Origin: Streptomyces sp. Ag109_O5-10
Lineage (GTDB): Bacteria; Actinomycetota; Actinomycetes; Streptomycetales; Streptomycetaceae
Direction of reading: 5' to 3'
Length of the DNA: 64,000 nucleotides
Assembly (NCBI RefSeq): GCF_900105755.1
Contig: NZ_FNTQ01000001.1
Location: 8,866,001 to 8,930,000 of the forward strand
A program made the position numbers and the translations under genes. The notes below the pieces were generated by a model. That model did not search any database and was not told the DNA's origin. It saw only the letters and a list, made by a program, of their open reading frames with translations. This document shows, in pieces, positions 49,462 through 57,518 of the stretch (its first letter is position 1; each line of letters opens with the position of its first letter).

Positions 49462-52400
49462 CACCCGCGAGCGAGAAGGGGCCCTCCCGGACTTCCCGGG
49501 AGGGCCCCTTCGTGTGCCGTGCGGTGAGGGTCAGGCCCGCAGGGGGTGAGCGGCACCTGGAGGGCGAGCAGCGCACCGCCCGGTCCGGCTGTCCAGGCCC
49601 GGCCCGGATGCGTCGTCGACCGGACCACGCTCGGCATCAGGCGTACGCCGACCAGGTCGCCCTCGGTGAGGTTCTTCGGCGCGAGCAGCAGGCCGCGCCG
49701 CGCCCGGCGGGCCGCGAGCGTCCACCCGCTCATCCCGCTCTGGAAGCCCTCCGCCGAAGCCGCGTAGACCAGCCCCAAGCCCCGGTCGCGGCCCGAGACG
49801 GCGATCTCCTTGAGGAGCTTGTCCGCCGCCGAGCCGGTGAGCAGGTCGGCGTCGTCGATCACCACCACCCTCGGCCCCGGCAGCGCGTCAAGCGCCGCCT
49901 GCACGGTGTCCGCCGACGGGTCGTTCCCGGTGAGCACGGTGGCCGTGGCGTGCCGCTCCAGGGCGCGCAACGGCGACTCGCGCGGGGTGAGGACGACCAG
50001 CGAGGTACCGCCGGCCAGCAGGGACACCGCGATCGAGGCGAGGGTGTTGCTGCGGCCCGACCCGGCCGGGCCGAACACCCCGAACGCCGAGGCGGAGCCC
50101 GCCAGGTCCGTGCCGACCGGCCCGCCCTCGTCGCCGCCGACGCCGAGCAGCCCCCACATGGGCCGCCGGTCGCTCTGCTTGACCTTCTCGTAGGCCTGGG
50201 CGAACTCCACCGAGCGCGGCAGCACCGCGACCTGGAACGGCCGCCGGGCCTCCGGCACCTGCGCGTCCCGCTTGCGCGCGGCCTCGCCGATCGTGCGCAG
50301 CGCCTCGGCCTGCTCGGTCCCGCCGCCGGCCGCCAGCAGTGCCACCTGCGTCTCGGTGCCGCTGAGGACGTGCCAGCCACGGCCCGGCGGGATGTCCGCC
50401 GGGATCTTGTTGGGCATCATGCCGACCGCCTGGTAGTCACTGCGGTCGCCCTGCCGCAGCAGCAGCTTGTGGTCGTTGTGCGCGGCCATCCGCCCGCCCA
50501 GCAGGGAGCGTTCGGAGGTCGCGACGACGTGGATGCCCGCGGCGGCACCCTCGCGGATGAGCCGGGTCACCTCCTGCACCAGCTGGCCGTGGTCGTGCTC
50601 GTCGATGATGACCGAGAGCGAGTCCCAGCCGTCGATGAACAGCATGATGTGCGCGGGCCGTTCGGCCTTCGGCAGCAGCTTGCGCAGCTCGGCGATGCCG
50701 GTCGCGCTGTGCGTCTGCGCCAGGTCCTGCCGCTCGGTCAGCTCCCGGTTCAGGCGCTGCAGCAGCCGGCCCAGCCGCTCCAGGTCGTGCCGGGAGACCA
50801 CGCCACCGCAGTGCGGCAGCGCGCCGAGCGCGGTGAGTCCGCCGCCGCCCGCGTCGATGCCGTAGATGTGCACGTCGGCGGTGCTCGCCGCGCGCGCGGC
50901 CGATCCGGCGATGGTCCGCAGCACCTGGGTACGGCCCGAGCGCGGCGCGCCGATGACGTACAGGTGCCCGAAGGTGGCCAGGTCGGCCACGGCCACCCGG
51001 CGCTGCTGGAGCTGCGGCACGTCCTCCAATGCGTACGGGATCACCAGCCGGCCCTCGCGGGTGGCGCCGAGCTCGGCCAGGTCGTCCAGGGTCAGTTCCC
51101 GCTGGAGCGGGGGCAGCCAGGGGCTGGGCTGCGGGGTGAAGTCGTCGAGCAGGTCGGCCGCGGTGCGGATCTCCTCGACCAGCGCCTGGAGGTCGGTCGG
51201 GGCCGGCCCCTGCGTGGAGGCGACCGTCACCGTCCGTGCCTCGGCGGGCAGTTCGGCGGGCCGGCCGAGGGCGTCCCAGCCCACGTCCACCGAACGGACC
51301 GGCCTGCGGTGACCGGCCTCCGGCTCGGCCGCGGCGGCCGGGGCCTCCCGGGGCCGTTCGGCGCCCACCCACGCGGTCTGGAACGGGTCCGCCTGCTTCG
51401 GCCCGCGCCGCACCAGGGCCCGCCCGGGGGTGCCGGAGGAGATGTCGACGGCGTCCTTGACGTCGATGATGTCCTGGCTCTCGGTCATGTCGGTGACCCG
51501 CAGCGCGATCCGTAGGTTGGTGTTGGCGCGGATGTCACCCGTGACCACACCGGCCGGGCGCTGGGTGGCCAGGATCAGGTGGATGCCGAGCGAACGGCCG
51601 CGCTGCGCGATGCTGATCAGCCCGGGCACGAAGTCGGGGACCTCGCGGACCAGGGTGGCGAACTCGTCGATGACCAGCAGCAGCCGCGGCAGCGGGGCCA
51701 GCGAGGGGTCGGCGGCCCGCTTGGCCCGGTACTCGGGGTGGTCCTTGGCGTCGGCGGCGGCCAGCACCTGCTCCCGGCGCCGCAGTTCGGCGCCGAGCGA
51801 CTCCAGGGCCCGTTCCACGAGGTGGGCGTCGAGGTCGGTGACCATGCCGAGGGTGTGCGGCAGGCCGGCGCACTCCTTGAACGCGCTGCCGCCCTTGTAG
51901 TCGACCAGCACGAAGGTGAGTTCGTCGGGCCGGTTGGCGGCGGCCAGCGACGCCACGAACGTCTGCAGCAGCTCCGACTTGCCGGAACCCGTCGTACCGG
52001 CGACCAGGCCGTGCGGTCCGTCCTGCACCAGGTCCAGGGAGAGCGGTCCGTCGAAGCCGGTGCCGATCAGGAAGGACGTGGAGGCGGGGTCGGTCCGCCA
52101 GCGGTCCAGCAGCGCCCGCGCGTCGGGCGGCTCCTGGCCGAGGAGGTCCAGGAGCCGCACCCGCTGCGGCAGTCCGGCGTCGTGCTCGGGGCTGACGTCC
52201 CGGATCGGGGCCAGTGCGCGGGCCACTTGCTCGCACCACTCGGGGGAGACCCGGTCGGCGCGCACCGCGGGCAGGTCGGGCGCGCCGGGACGCCGTACGG
52301 TCAGGCGTCCGTCGGCGGCGAGCACGACACCCGTGCTCTCCTCGGGCAGCAGCCGCTCCTGCTCGTCCAGGCAGACGCTGAAGATCCGCACCCGCGGTCC

Positions 52401-54071
52401 GTCGGTCAGCACCTGCACCATGCCGGGCACGTCGCGCAGCCGCCGCGCCCCGTCCGCGATCACCAGGACGTCGGGCTCGGCGAAGACCACGTCCCGCTCG
52501 TTGCCGGCCTGCCGGCGCCGCGACTGCACCTGGGAGACGAGTTCGCTGATCCGGGCGGCCGTGGACTCCGGGTCGTTGCCGATCAGGACCACGGGACCGC
52601 CCGCCGTACCGGGCTTCAGATGCGGCAGCCAGCGCGTCCACGCCCAGTCCGCGACCCGGTCCGGCTCGGTCAGGACGACGATCCTCAGGTCGCGCGGGCT
52701 GTGCAGGACACCGGCCTGCGCCACCAGCCAGCGGGCCAGCGGCTGCACCTCGGCTGCCGGACCCGCGACGCCCACCACACCGTGCGCGGTGATGTCCACA
52801 CCGATCGGCGTGTCGGGGATGTTCCAGCGGATCGAGCGGTGGTTCTCGTCCCGCGCAGGGTCCTCCAGCTCCCGCACCGACGGCTGGTCCACCGTGCCCA
52901 GGCGCAGCACCAGATGGTCCGGGTCGCGGCGGCGCCGCTCCCAGAGCCGGCCGCCGGGACCGGTCGCGATCAGGGCCACCGACGCCGGGTCCGGGCCGGT
53001 CTTGTCCCGTACCCGGCGCTCGCCCACGACCGCGTCCCGGACCTGCTCCTCCAGGACGTCACGGCGCCGCTCGTAGGCCGCCTCCGACTCCAGGAACTGC
53101 TTGCGGGCCGCACGGCGGCCGGTCGCCCAGTTCGACAGCATCATCATCGGGCTGAGGAACAGGAACACCAGGAAGTAGTACGACTTGAAGATGCTGACCA
53201 TGAACAGGCCGAGGACGATCGGGGAGATCATCATCACGGTCGGGAACGGCCGCTTCTGCGGCGGCGACGGCGGCTGCGGCAGCCGGACCCGCTGGGCGTC
53301 CAGGTGCGGGGCGATCCGCGGCGGCCGGTTGTAGTCCACCCCGTAGCCGTCGGCGGACGGCGTGACCGCCGCGTCCGCCTCGACCGGGGAGCTCATCCGC
53401 AGCAGCACCGGACCCACCGTCAGGTCCTCTCCGGCCGGCCACGGCACCGGGCCGGGCCCCGCCGGGCGTTCGCGGGGCGGCTGCGGGCGCGGGCGGCGCA
53501 GCTGGGTGATGGCGTCGTCGGGCGGCGGCGAGGCGAGCCTGGCCCGTACGGCCGCCTCCGGGTCGGCGTCGATGCGCTGCCAGGAAGCGGTGCCGTCCGC
53601 GCCGACGGTCACCCACAGCCCGTTCTGAGGCACCCCGTCGGCGTGGTCGAGGCGCAGGGCGCACAGCGGGTCGCTGCCGATCTCGTGGCTGCCGGGACCG
53701 AGTCGCCAGGTGCGCCCGGCGCCGGGCCCGGAGACGAGGTGCACTTCGGCGAGCACCCCGTCCGGGGCGCCGTCGTCCTGGAGCCGGACCAGGTCGGCGG
53801 GGCGGGCCGGGCCGCCGAGCCCGACCAGGCCGCCGTCCCGGATCCCGCTGCCGGCCACCGGCGTGTCGGGGTCGAGCCGGTGGCCGCCGGTGTAGAGGTT
53901 CTGGGCCCGCGGCGCGCCGGCCGCCGCCCAGTCCGCACCGCCGCCGGCGGCGGCCTCGTCCTGGGTGAGGGCGGCGGCGAGATCGCCGACGGTGGCGTTC
54001 GAGGGCAGCCGGACCTGGTGGTCGCGGCGCTGTCCGTCCGTGGCGTCCACGGTGGTGATGGTGAGGTTCAC
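49326..54071 (-). CDS. eccC: EccC/EssC-type T7SS ATPase with ubiquitin-like and FHA domains
   Basis: 1581 residues from GTG 54071 (GGGAG before it). The N-terminus is a ubiquitin-like EsaB/YukD-type domain (about 1-95), then an FHA-like domain (about 105-170), then two membrane helices (about 275-330, MMISPIVLGLFMVSI, YYFLVFLFLSPMM). Three FtsK/SpoIIIE modules follow. The first has a full Walker A, GTTGSGKSELL (about 693-703), and Walker B VIDEFATL. The second (GAPRSGRTQVL) and third (GPAGSGRSNTL) have Arg in place of the Walker Lys, as is usual for the regulatory modules. No stop follows the expected end (VPLTP): the frame runs through the terminator and 136 bp antisense to the WXG100 gene. 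Homologues end near 49540, so the true stop may be lost by one base. Confidence 0.88.
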   Translation of the reverse strand: MNLTITTVDATDGQRRDHQVRLPSNATVGDLAAALTQDEAAAGGGADWAAAGAPRAQNLYTGGHRLDPDTPVAGSGIRDGGLVGLGGPARPADLVRLQDDGAPDGVLAEVHLVSGPGAGRTWRLGPGSHEIGSDPLCALRLDHADGVPQNGLWVTVGADGTASWQRIDADPEAAVRARLASPPPDDAITQLRRPRPQPPRERPAGPGPVPWPAGEDLTVGPVLLRMSSPVEADAAVTPSADGYGVDYNRPPRIAPHLDAQRVRLPQPPSPPQKRPFPTVMMISPIVLGLFMVSIFKSYYFLVFLFLSPMMMLSNWATGRRAARKQFLESEAAYERRRDVLEEQVRDAVVGERRVRDKTGPDPASVALIATGPGGRLWERRRRDPDHLVLRLGTVDQPSVRELEDPARDENHRSIRWNIPDTPIGVDITAHGVVGVAGPAAEVQPLARWLVAQAGVLHSPRDLRIVVLTEPDRVADWAWTRWLPHLKPGTAGGPVVLIGNDPESTAARISELVSQVQSRRRQAGNERDVVFAEPDVLVIADGARRLRDVPGMVQVLTDGPRVRIFSVCLDEQERLLPEESTGVVLAADGRLTVRRPGAPDLPAVRADRVSPEWCEQVARALAPIRDVSPEHDAGLPQRVRLLDLLGQEPPDARALLDRWRTDPASTSFLIGTGFDGPLSLDLVQDGPHGLVAGTTGSGKSELLQTFVASLAAANRPDELTFVLVDYKGGSAFKECAGLPHTLGMVTDLDAHLVERALESLGAELRRREQVLAAADAKDHPEYRAKRAADPSLAPLPRLLLVIDEFATLVREVPDFVPGLISIAQRGRSLGIHLILATQRPAGVVTGDIRANTNLRIALRVTDMTESQDIIDVKDAVDISSGTPGRALVRRGPKQADPFQTAWVGAERPREAPAAAAEPEAGHRRPVRSVDVGWDALGRPAELPAEARTVTVASTQGPAPTDLQALVEEIRTAADLLDDFTPQPSPWLPPLQRELTLDDLAELGATREGRLVIPYALEDVPQLQQRRVAVADLATFGHLYVIGAPRSGRTQVLRTIAGSAARAASTADVHIYGIDAGGGGLTALGALPHCGGVVSRHDLERLGRLLQRLNRELTERQDLAQTHSATGIAELRKLLPKAERPAHIMLFIDGWDSLSVIIDEHDHGQLVQEVTRLIREGAAAGIHVVATSERSLLGGRMAAHNDHKLLLRQGDRSDYQAVGMMPNKIPADIPPGRGWHVLSGTETQVALLAAGGGTEQAEALRTIGEAARKRDAQVPEARRPFQVAVLPRSVEFAQAYEKVKQSDRRPMWGLLGVGGDEGGPVGTDLAGSASAFGVFGPAGSGRSNTLASIAVSLLAGGTSLVVLTPRESPLRALERHATATVLTGNDPSADTVQAALDALPGPRVVVIDDADLLTGSAADKLLKEIAVSGRDRGLGLVYAASAEGFQSGMSGWTLAARRARRGLLLAPKNLTEGDLVGVRLMPSVVRSTTHPGRAWTAGPGGALLALQVPLTPCGPDPHRTAHEGALPGSPGGPLLARGCYELFCRLLLMPWSNWIAFSLMPLNISEKSLMPFTAASRLVSKLL
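49475..49511. terminator. Bidirectional terminator between WXG100 and eccC
   Basis: A perfect 16-bp stem (GAAGGGGCCCTCCCGG and its complement) with a 5-nt loop, 14 bp after the WXG100 stop. Confidence 0.85.
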
Positions 54072-54129
54072 GGCTCCCAGCCGGGCATTCGTTCGTACGG
54101 GATCGGGGGACGGTACGGCGGTCAGGGCG

Positions 54130-55308
54130 TCACGGCGCCTGCGCCGAGGTCGCGGAGACCCCGGCCGCCTCGGAGGTGCTCGGTTCCGCGAAGTCGTCGT
54201 CGCTCCCGACGGCCGCGGCCGGAGCGGGCACCGGCACGGCGGCCGGCTCGGACGCGGGGGCCGGCCGGGACGCGGAGACCCCGGTCGGTTCGGTGACGGG
54301 GGCCGCGCCGGTGTCGAGGTCCGGCTCGTCCGGCAGCAGGTCGGGATCGGCCGCGGACACGGCGTCCGCCGGACCCGCGGGTCCGGCCTGTGGGAGCTCC
54401 GGGCACGGCGGCAGCGCGGCCAGCGTCCGGGCCACGGCCCGCGACAGCGGCAGCACGTCGACCCGGGCGGCGGCGGGCGCGCCGTGCACCGTGAGCACCG
54501 CGTCCGGGGCGACCTCCAGCAGCCGGGTCCGGCCCCGGGCCACGCCCAGGCTCAGCAGCCGGACCCCGGACGGCAGCGGCCGCTCCAGGGGGTCGGCGCA
54601 CACCGCGACCTCGACGCCGGGCTGTCCGACGGCCGCCGCGGCCGGCATCCCCGGATGCCGCGGGTGCACCCCGGCGGCGATGGCGACCCGGCCCTCCGGC
54701 AGCCGGGCGTCCACCTGCGCGGCGAGCGCCTGGAGCACCGCGCGGGCCGAACGGGCGGCGCGCGACGGGCCGTACACGGACAGCGCGGGCGGACCGGAAC
54801 GCACGTCCAGCAGCACGGCGTGGCCCATGTCGAGCCCCACGCACACCAGCAGCGGTACGGCGGACTCCGCGCCGTCGTCGGTCAGATCGGCACGGTCGAT
54901 CCACCACAGCCGCGGGTCGCTCTCGTCCGCCGCCCAGGGTGCCGGCGGCTCACGCAGCGCGTCGCCGTCCGCCGCGACCAGCACGGCCATCCACTCCGGG
55001 CTGGCCAGCACGCCGTACGGCCGCACCCCGGCCCGGACGCCCGCGGCCAGCGCCGTGGCCCGCTCGGCGTCGGCCCACACGGCCGGGTCGCGCAGCAGCC
55101 GCACCAGCTGGCGCAGGCCGCGCCGGTAGCGCAGCTCCATACGGACCGGACCCGTGAACGCCTTCACGGTCAGGCCGATCTCACGCCCGAGCCGGCGCCA
55201 CAGGGCCTTCCAGCCGCCGCCGCGCCGGACCAGCCAGTGCGTGACGGCGAGGACCAGCACCAGGACGCCGACGAGGCCGAGCAGGGTGGTGATGGTGTCG
55301 GAGGTCAT
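54130..55308 (-). CDS. EccE-like T7SS-locus protein, one membrane helix
   Basis: 392 residues from ATG 55308, whose ATGA overlaps the sigma gene stop; GGGAGAGA lies just before. A single N-terminal membrane helix (about 5-27, TLLGLVGVLVLVLAVTHWLV) is followed by an Arg-rich stretch and an alpha/beta region (LWWIDRADL, VGLDMGHAVLLDVRSGPPAL, AVCADPLERPLPSG), then an Ala/Pro/Glu-rich disordered tail. I do not recognise a defined family; small TM proteins in this position resemble EccE-type or EssB-like accessory parts of T7SS. It precedes eccC by 58 bp in the same direction, so it is in the secretion operon. Confidence 0.65.
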   Translation of the reverse strand: MTSDTITTLLGLVGVLVLVLAVTHWLVRRGGGWKALWRRLGREIGLTVKAFTGPVRMELRYRRGLRQLVRLLRDPAVWADAERATALAAGVRAGVRPYGVLASPEWMAVLVAADGDALREPPAPWAADESDPRLWWIDRADLTDDGAESAVPLLVCVGLDMGHAVLLDVRSGPPALSVYGPSRAARSARAVLQALAAQVDARLPEGRVAIAAGVHPRHPGMPAAAAVGQPGVEVAVCADPLERPLPSGVRLLSLGVARGRTRLLEVAPDAVLTVHGAPAAARVDVLPLSRAVARTLAALPPCPELPQAGPAGPADAVSAADPDLLPDEPDLDTGAAPVTEPTGVSASRPAPASEPAAVPVPAPAAAVGSDDDFAEPSTSEAAGVSATSAQAP

Positions 55309-55877
55309 CGCGTCTCTCCCCGGAGATGCTGGGTCCCGGCCGGGCGGCAGCCGTGGGATTCGAGGGTGGCGCGCAGCGCGCGGATGCCGTGATGGGTCCG
55401 GGACTTGACCGTGCCCGGGGGCAGCCCGAGCCGGCGGGCCACGTCGTCGCCGGGCTGGCCCAGCAGGTGCACGCGGACGACGGCCTCCCGGTGCGCGGGA
55501 GCGAGGGTGCGCAGGGCGGAGACCAGCACCCGGCGGTCGCCGACCTGTTCGGCGTGGTCGGGCACCGGCGCGGGTGCGGCGCCGCCGAAGTCCGCCGCCG
55601 TGATCCCCACCGGGATGCTCCGGTCCCGGCGCCGGCCGTCGACCACCAGGTTGCGGGCCACCCGGAACAGCCACATCCGGATGGGCCGGTCCCGCCAGTC
55701 CAGCTGTCCGGCCGACTGCCAGGCCCGCAACAGGGTTTCCTGGACGACGTCCTCCGCGCCGTGGGGGTCGCGCCCCATCATGCCGGTCACGAAGCGGCGC
55801 AGGCTGTCGCGCTCCGCGAGAAGGAGGCCGAGCGTCCGGTCCGCGCCGTCGGCGCGGTCATGGTCGATGAGGCTCAC
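55305..55877 (-). CDS. ECF sigma factor
   Basis: 190 residues from GTG 55877, preceded by GGCGGAGG; the open frame upstream is not supported. Sigma region 2 has AEDVVQETLLRAWQ and IRMWLFRVARNLVVDGRRRD; region 4 has TLAPAHREAVVRVHLLG and LGLPPGTVKSRTHHGIRALR. No C-terminal extension and no anti-sigma gene beside it; the next gene (one membrane helix, coupled by ATGA) could serve as a partner. Its own upstream region carries a GGAAC-N18-CGTT element, so autoregulation is likely. It is the first gene of the secretion operon. Confidence 0.9.
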   Translation of the reverse strand: MSLIDHDRADGADRTLGLLLAERDSLRRFVTGMMGRDPHGAEDVVQETLLRAWQSAGQLDWRDRPIRMWLFRVARNLVVDGRRRDRSIPVGITAADFGGAAPAPVPDHAEQVGDRRVLVSALRTLAPAHREAVVRVHLLGQPGDDVARRLGLPPGTVKSRTHHGIRALRATLESHGCRPAGTQHLRGETR

Positions 55878-55959
55878 GGCCTCCGCCTTCCGGTGTCGGT
55901 GGTGCTGTTGTGCTGTCTTGCCGGGTTGCTCTGTGTCACTGTGAATCGCGTCAGGCACG

Positions 55960-55986
55960 AACGCTAGCGCGAATAACGCCCGTTCC
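55960..55986 (-). promoter_or_regulatory. ECF-type promoter of the sigma factor gene
   Basis: On the minus strand GGAAC (55986-55982), 18-bp spacer, CGTT (55963-55960), the hexamer pair typical of ECF sigma factors; 83 bp before the GTG start. Confidence 0.6.
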
Positions 55987-56173
55987 CGAAGCCGCACCCG
56001 CCCCGGACTTCAACAGGTTGGTCACAGGCAACCCCGCATAGGTGGACGGAAGGTGACGTTCGGCTGGATCTTCGTGGACGCATGGGCGGATCGGTGCCGC
56101 GCCTTGGTTACTGTTCCTGTGCCCCGCATGTTCCGGGCGTTCCGAGACCTTCACGAGACCCTCAGGAGACGAC

Positions 56174-57121
56174 GTGCCGCCCCTTCGCAGACCCCGGCCC
56201 TCGGCGGAACGGCCCGGTACCCCGGCGGGACGTTTCAGCGACACCTTCGCCCGCCGGCCCGCCGTGCCCCGCCGCGGGCTCGTGCCGGGCGCGCGGGTGT
56301 GGGCGACCGTCGGCGCGGCGGCCGGGCTCACCGTCGTCGTCGCCCTGGCCGTGCCGCTGCTGAGCCGGGTGGACCTCTTCCCCGACCCGGGCACCACACC
56401 GGCCGCCGTGGTGGCGGCGGGGGAGCCGACAACGCTGTCCAGTACGACCGGTTCCGTCTCCCCGTCGCCGTCCCCCTCGCCCTCGCACAGCACCTCCCAC
56501 AAGCCCGGGAAGAGCACCTCCGGCGGTTCCGGGTCGGCCGGCGGCACGGGCACCGGCTCGACCGGACAGCAGTCGGGAGGCGGTACCGTCGGCTCCGGGT
56601 CGGGCTCGGGCCCGGACGCGAACGCGGGCTCCAACGCGTCCGGTTCGAAGTCCGGCGGCGGCACCAAGTCCTCCTCCTCGGGCACGGCCTCGTCCGGCGG
56701 TTCCACGTCGGGAGGCGGCGGTACGAAGACCACCACCGTGCCCGGCGTGAAGCTCGTCGGCACCGGATCGGGCCGGTGCGTCGACGTCACCGACGCGGGC
56801 GGCGACGGCACCCGGCTGGAGATCCTGGACTGCTCGGGCGCCGCCAAGCAGAAATGGGTCTTCCAGTCGGACGGCACCATCCGCTCGCTCGGCCTGTGCA
56901 TGGACCTGGCGTGGGGCAACACCGCGAACGGCACGGCGATCCAGGTCGCCAAGTGCAGCGGCAGCCGGGCCCAGCTCTTCTACCTCAGCGACCGGGGCGA
57001 CCTGGTCAGCGCCCTGGCCGACAAGTGCGTCGACGTCACCGACAACGGCACGGTCAACGGCACCAAGCTCCAGCTGTGGACCTGCTCGGGCACCCCCAAC
57101 CAGAAGTGGCACAAGAGCTGA
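56174..57121 (+). CDS. Membrane-anchored ricin-B-type lectin protein
   Basis: 315 residues from GTG 56174 with AGGAG 6 nt upstream. An Arg/Pro-rich N-terminus precedes one membrane helix (about 47-66, VWATVGAAAGLTVVVALAVPLL), then a Ser/Gly/Thr-rich linker to about residue 190. The rest is a ricin B-type trefoil with QxW-like repeats: RCVDVTDAGGDGTRLEILDC, QKWVFQSDGTIRS, LCMDLAWGNTANGTAIQVAKC, and QLFYLSD, CVDVTDNGTVNGTKLQLWTC with QKWHKS. Such domains bind galactose or xylan-type sugars. It faces away from the sigma gene; no catalytic domain is attached. Confidence 0.88.
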   Translation: MPPLRRPRPSAERPGTPAGRFSDTFARRPAVPRRGLVPGARVWATVGAAAGLTVVVALAVPLLSRVDLFPDPGTTPAAVVAAGEPTTLSSTTGSVSPSPSPSPSHSTSHKPGKSTSGGSGSAGGTGTGSTGQQSGGGTVGSGSGSGPDANAGSNASGSKSGGGTKSSSSGTASSGGSTSGGGGTKTTTVPGVKLVGTGSGRCVDVTDAGGDGTRLEILDCSGAAKQKWVFQSDGTIRSLGLCMDLAWGNTANGTAIQVAKCSGSRAQLFYLSDRGDLVSALADKCVDVTDNGTVNGTKLQLWTCSGTPNQKWHKS

Positions 57122-57150
57122 CGACCGAGGCCGGCCACCTGGTCCGGTGG

Positions 57151-57175
57151 CGGAGGCCGCGGAAACGGGCCTCCG
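57151..57175. terminator. Hairpin after the ricin-B gene
   Basis: 8-bp stem CGGAGGCC/GGCCTCCG with a 9-nt loop, 30 bp past the stop; a second hairpin GCCACC/GGTGGC (57134-57151) sits just before it. Confidence 0.6.
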
Positions 57176-57330
57176 CACCGCCGCTTCCGATGTGGTGAAC
57201 GGCGGTGCGCGCCGTCCGGTCGGTTCGAGATTCCCCGAGCTTGCGCCACGTGCGGTTGAGCGACGTCCGCGTCCGGCCGCCGGTCGAGGCGGCGACCGTG
57301 AGAACAGACATCGGACAGGAGTCAGGCACC

Positions 57331-57344
57331 TCCGATACATCGGA
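57331..57344. promoter_or_regulatory. Upstream GntR-like operator of the GH95/GH97 operon
   Basis: TCCGAT-AC-ATCGGA, perfect 6-bp arms, resembling the GATACAT-type sites of FadR/GntR regulators. It shares CGATACA with the site at 57473. Confidence 0.5.
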
Positions 57345-57440
57345 TGAGTCAAGGACTTGAGCTGCGGCTACTGATGTGAACATAGAGGTCAGGCCCGTTG
57401 TGCGGACTAACCTGGCGTGCTCTCCGCCGTGTTGAGGTTG

Positions 57441-57469
57441 TTGACAGGTGCAAGCCAGATCCCTAGGTT
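57441..57469 (+). promoter_or_regulatory. Sigma70-like promoter of the GH95/GH97 operon
   Basis: TTGACA (57441-57446), 17-bp spacer, TAGGTT (57464-57469), ending 49 bp before the ATG. Confidence 0.65.
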
Positions 57470-57472
57470 CCC

Positions 57473-57491
57473 CGATACACCCGATGTATCG
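57473..57491. promoter_or_regulatory. Downstream GntR-like operator of the GH95/GH97 operon
   Basis: CGATACA-CCCGA-TGTATCG, perfect 7-bp arms, directly after the -10 where a repressor would cover the transcription start. Confidence 0.6.
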
Positions 57492-57518
57492 ATGATCCGT
57501 CAGGTCTGGAGGACGATG

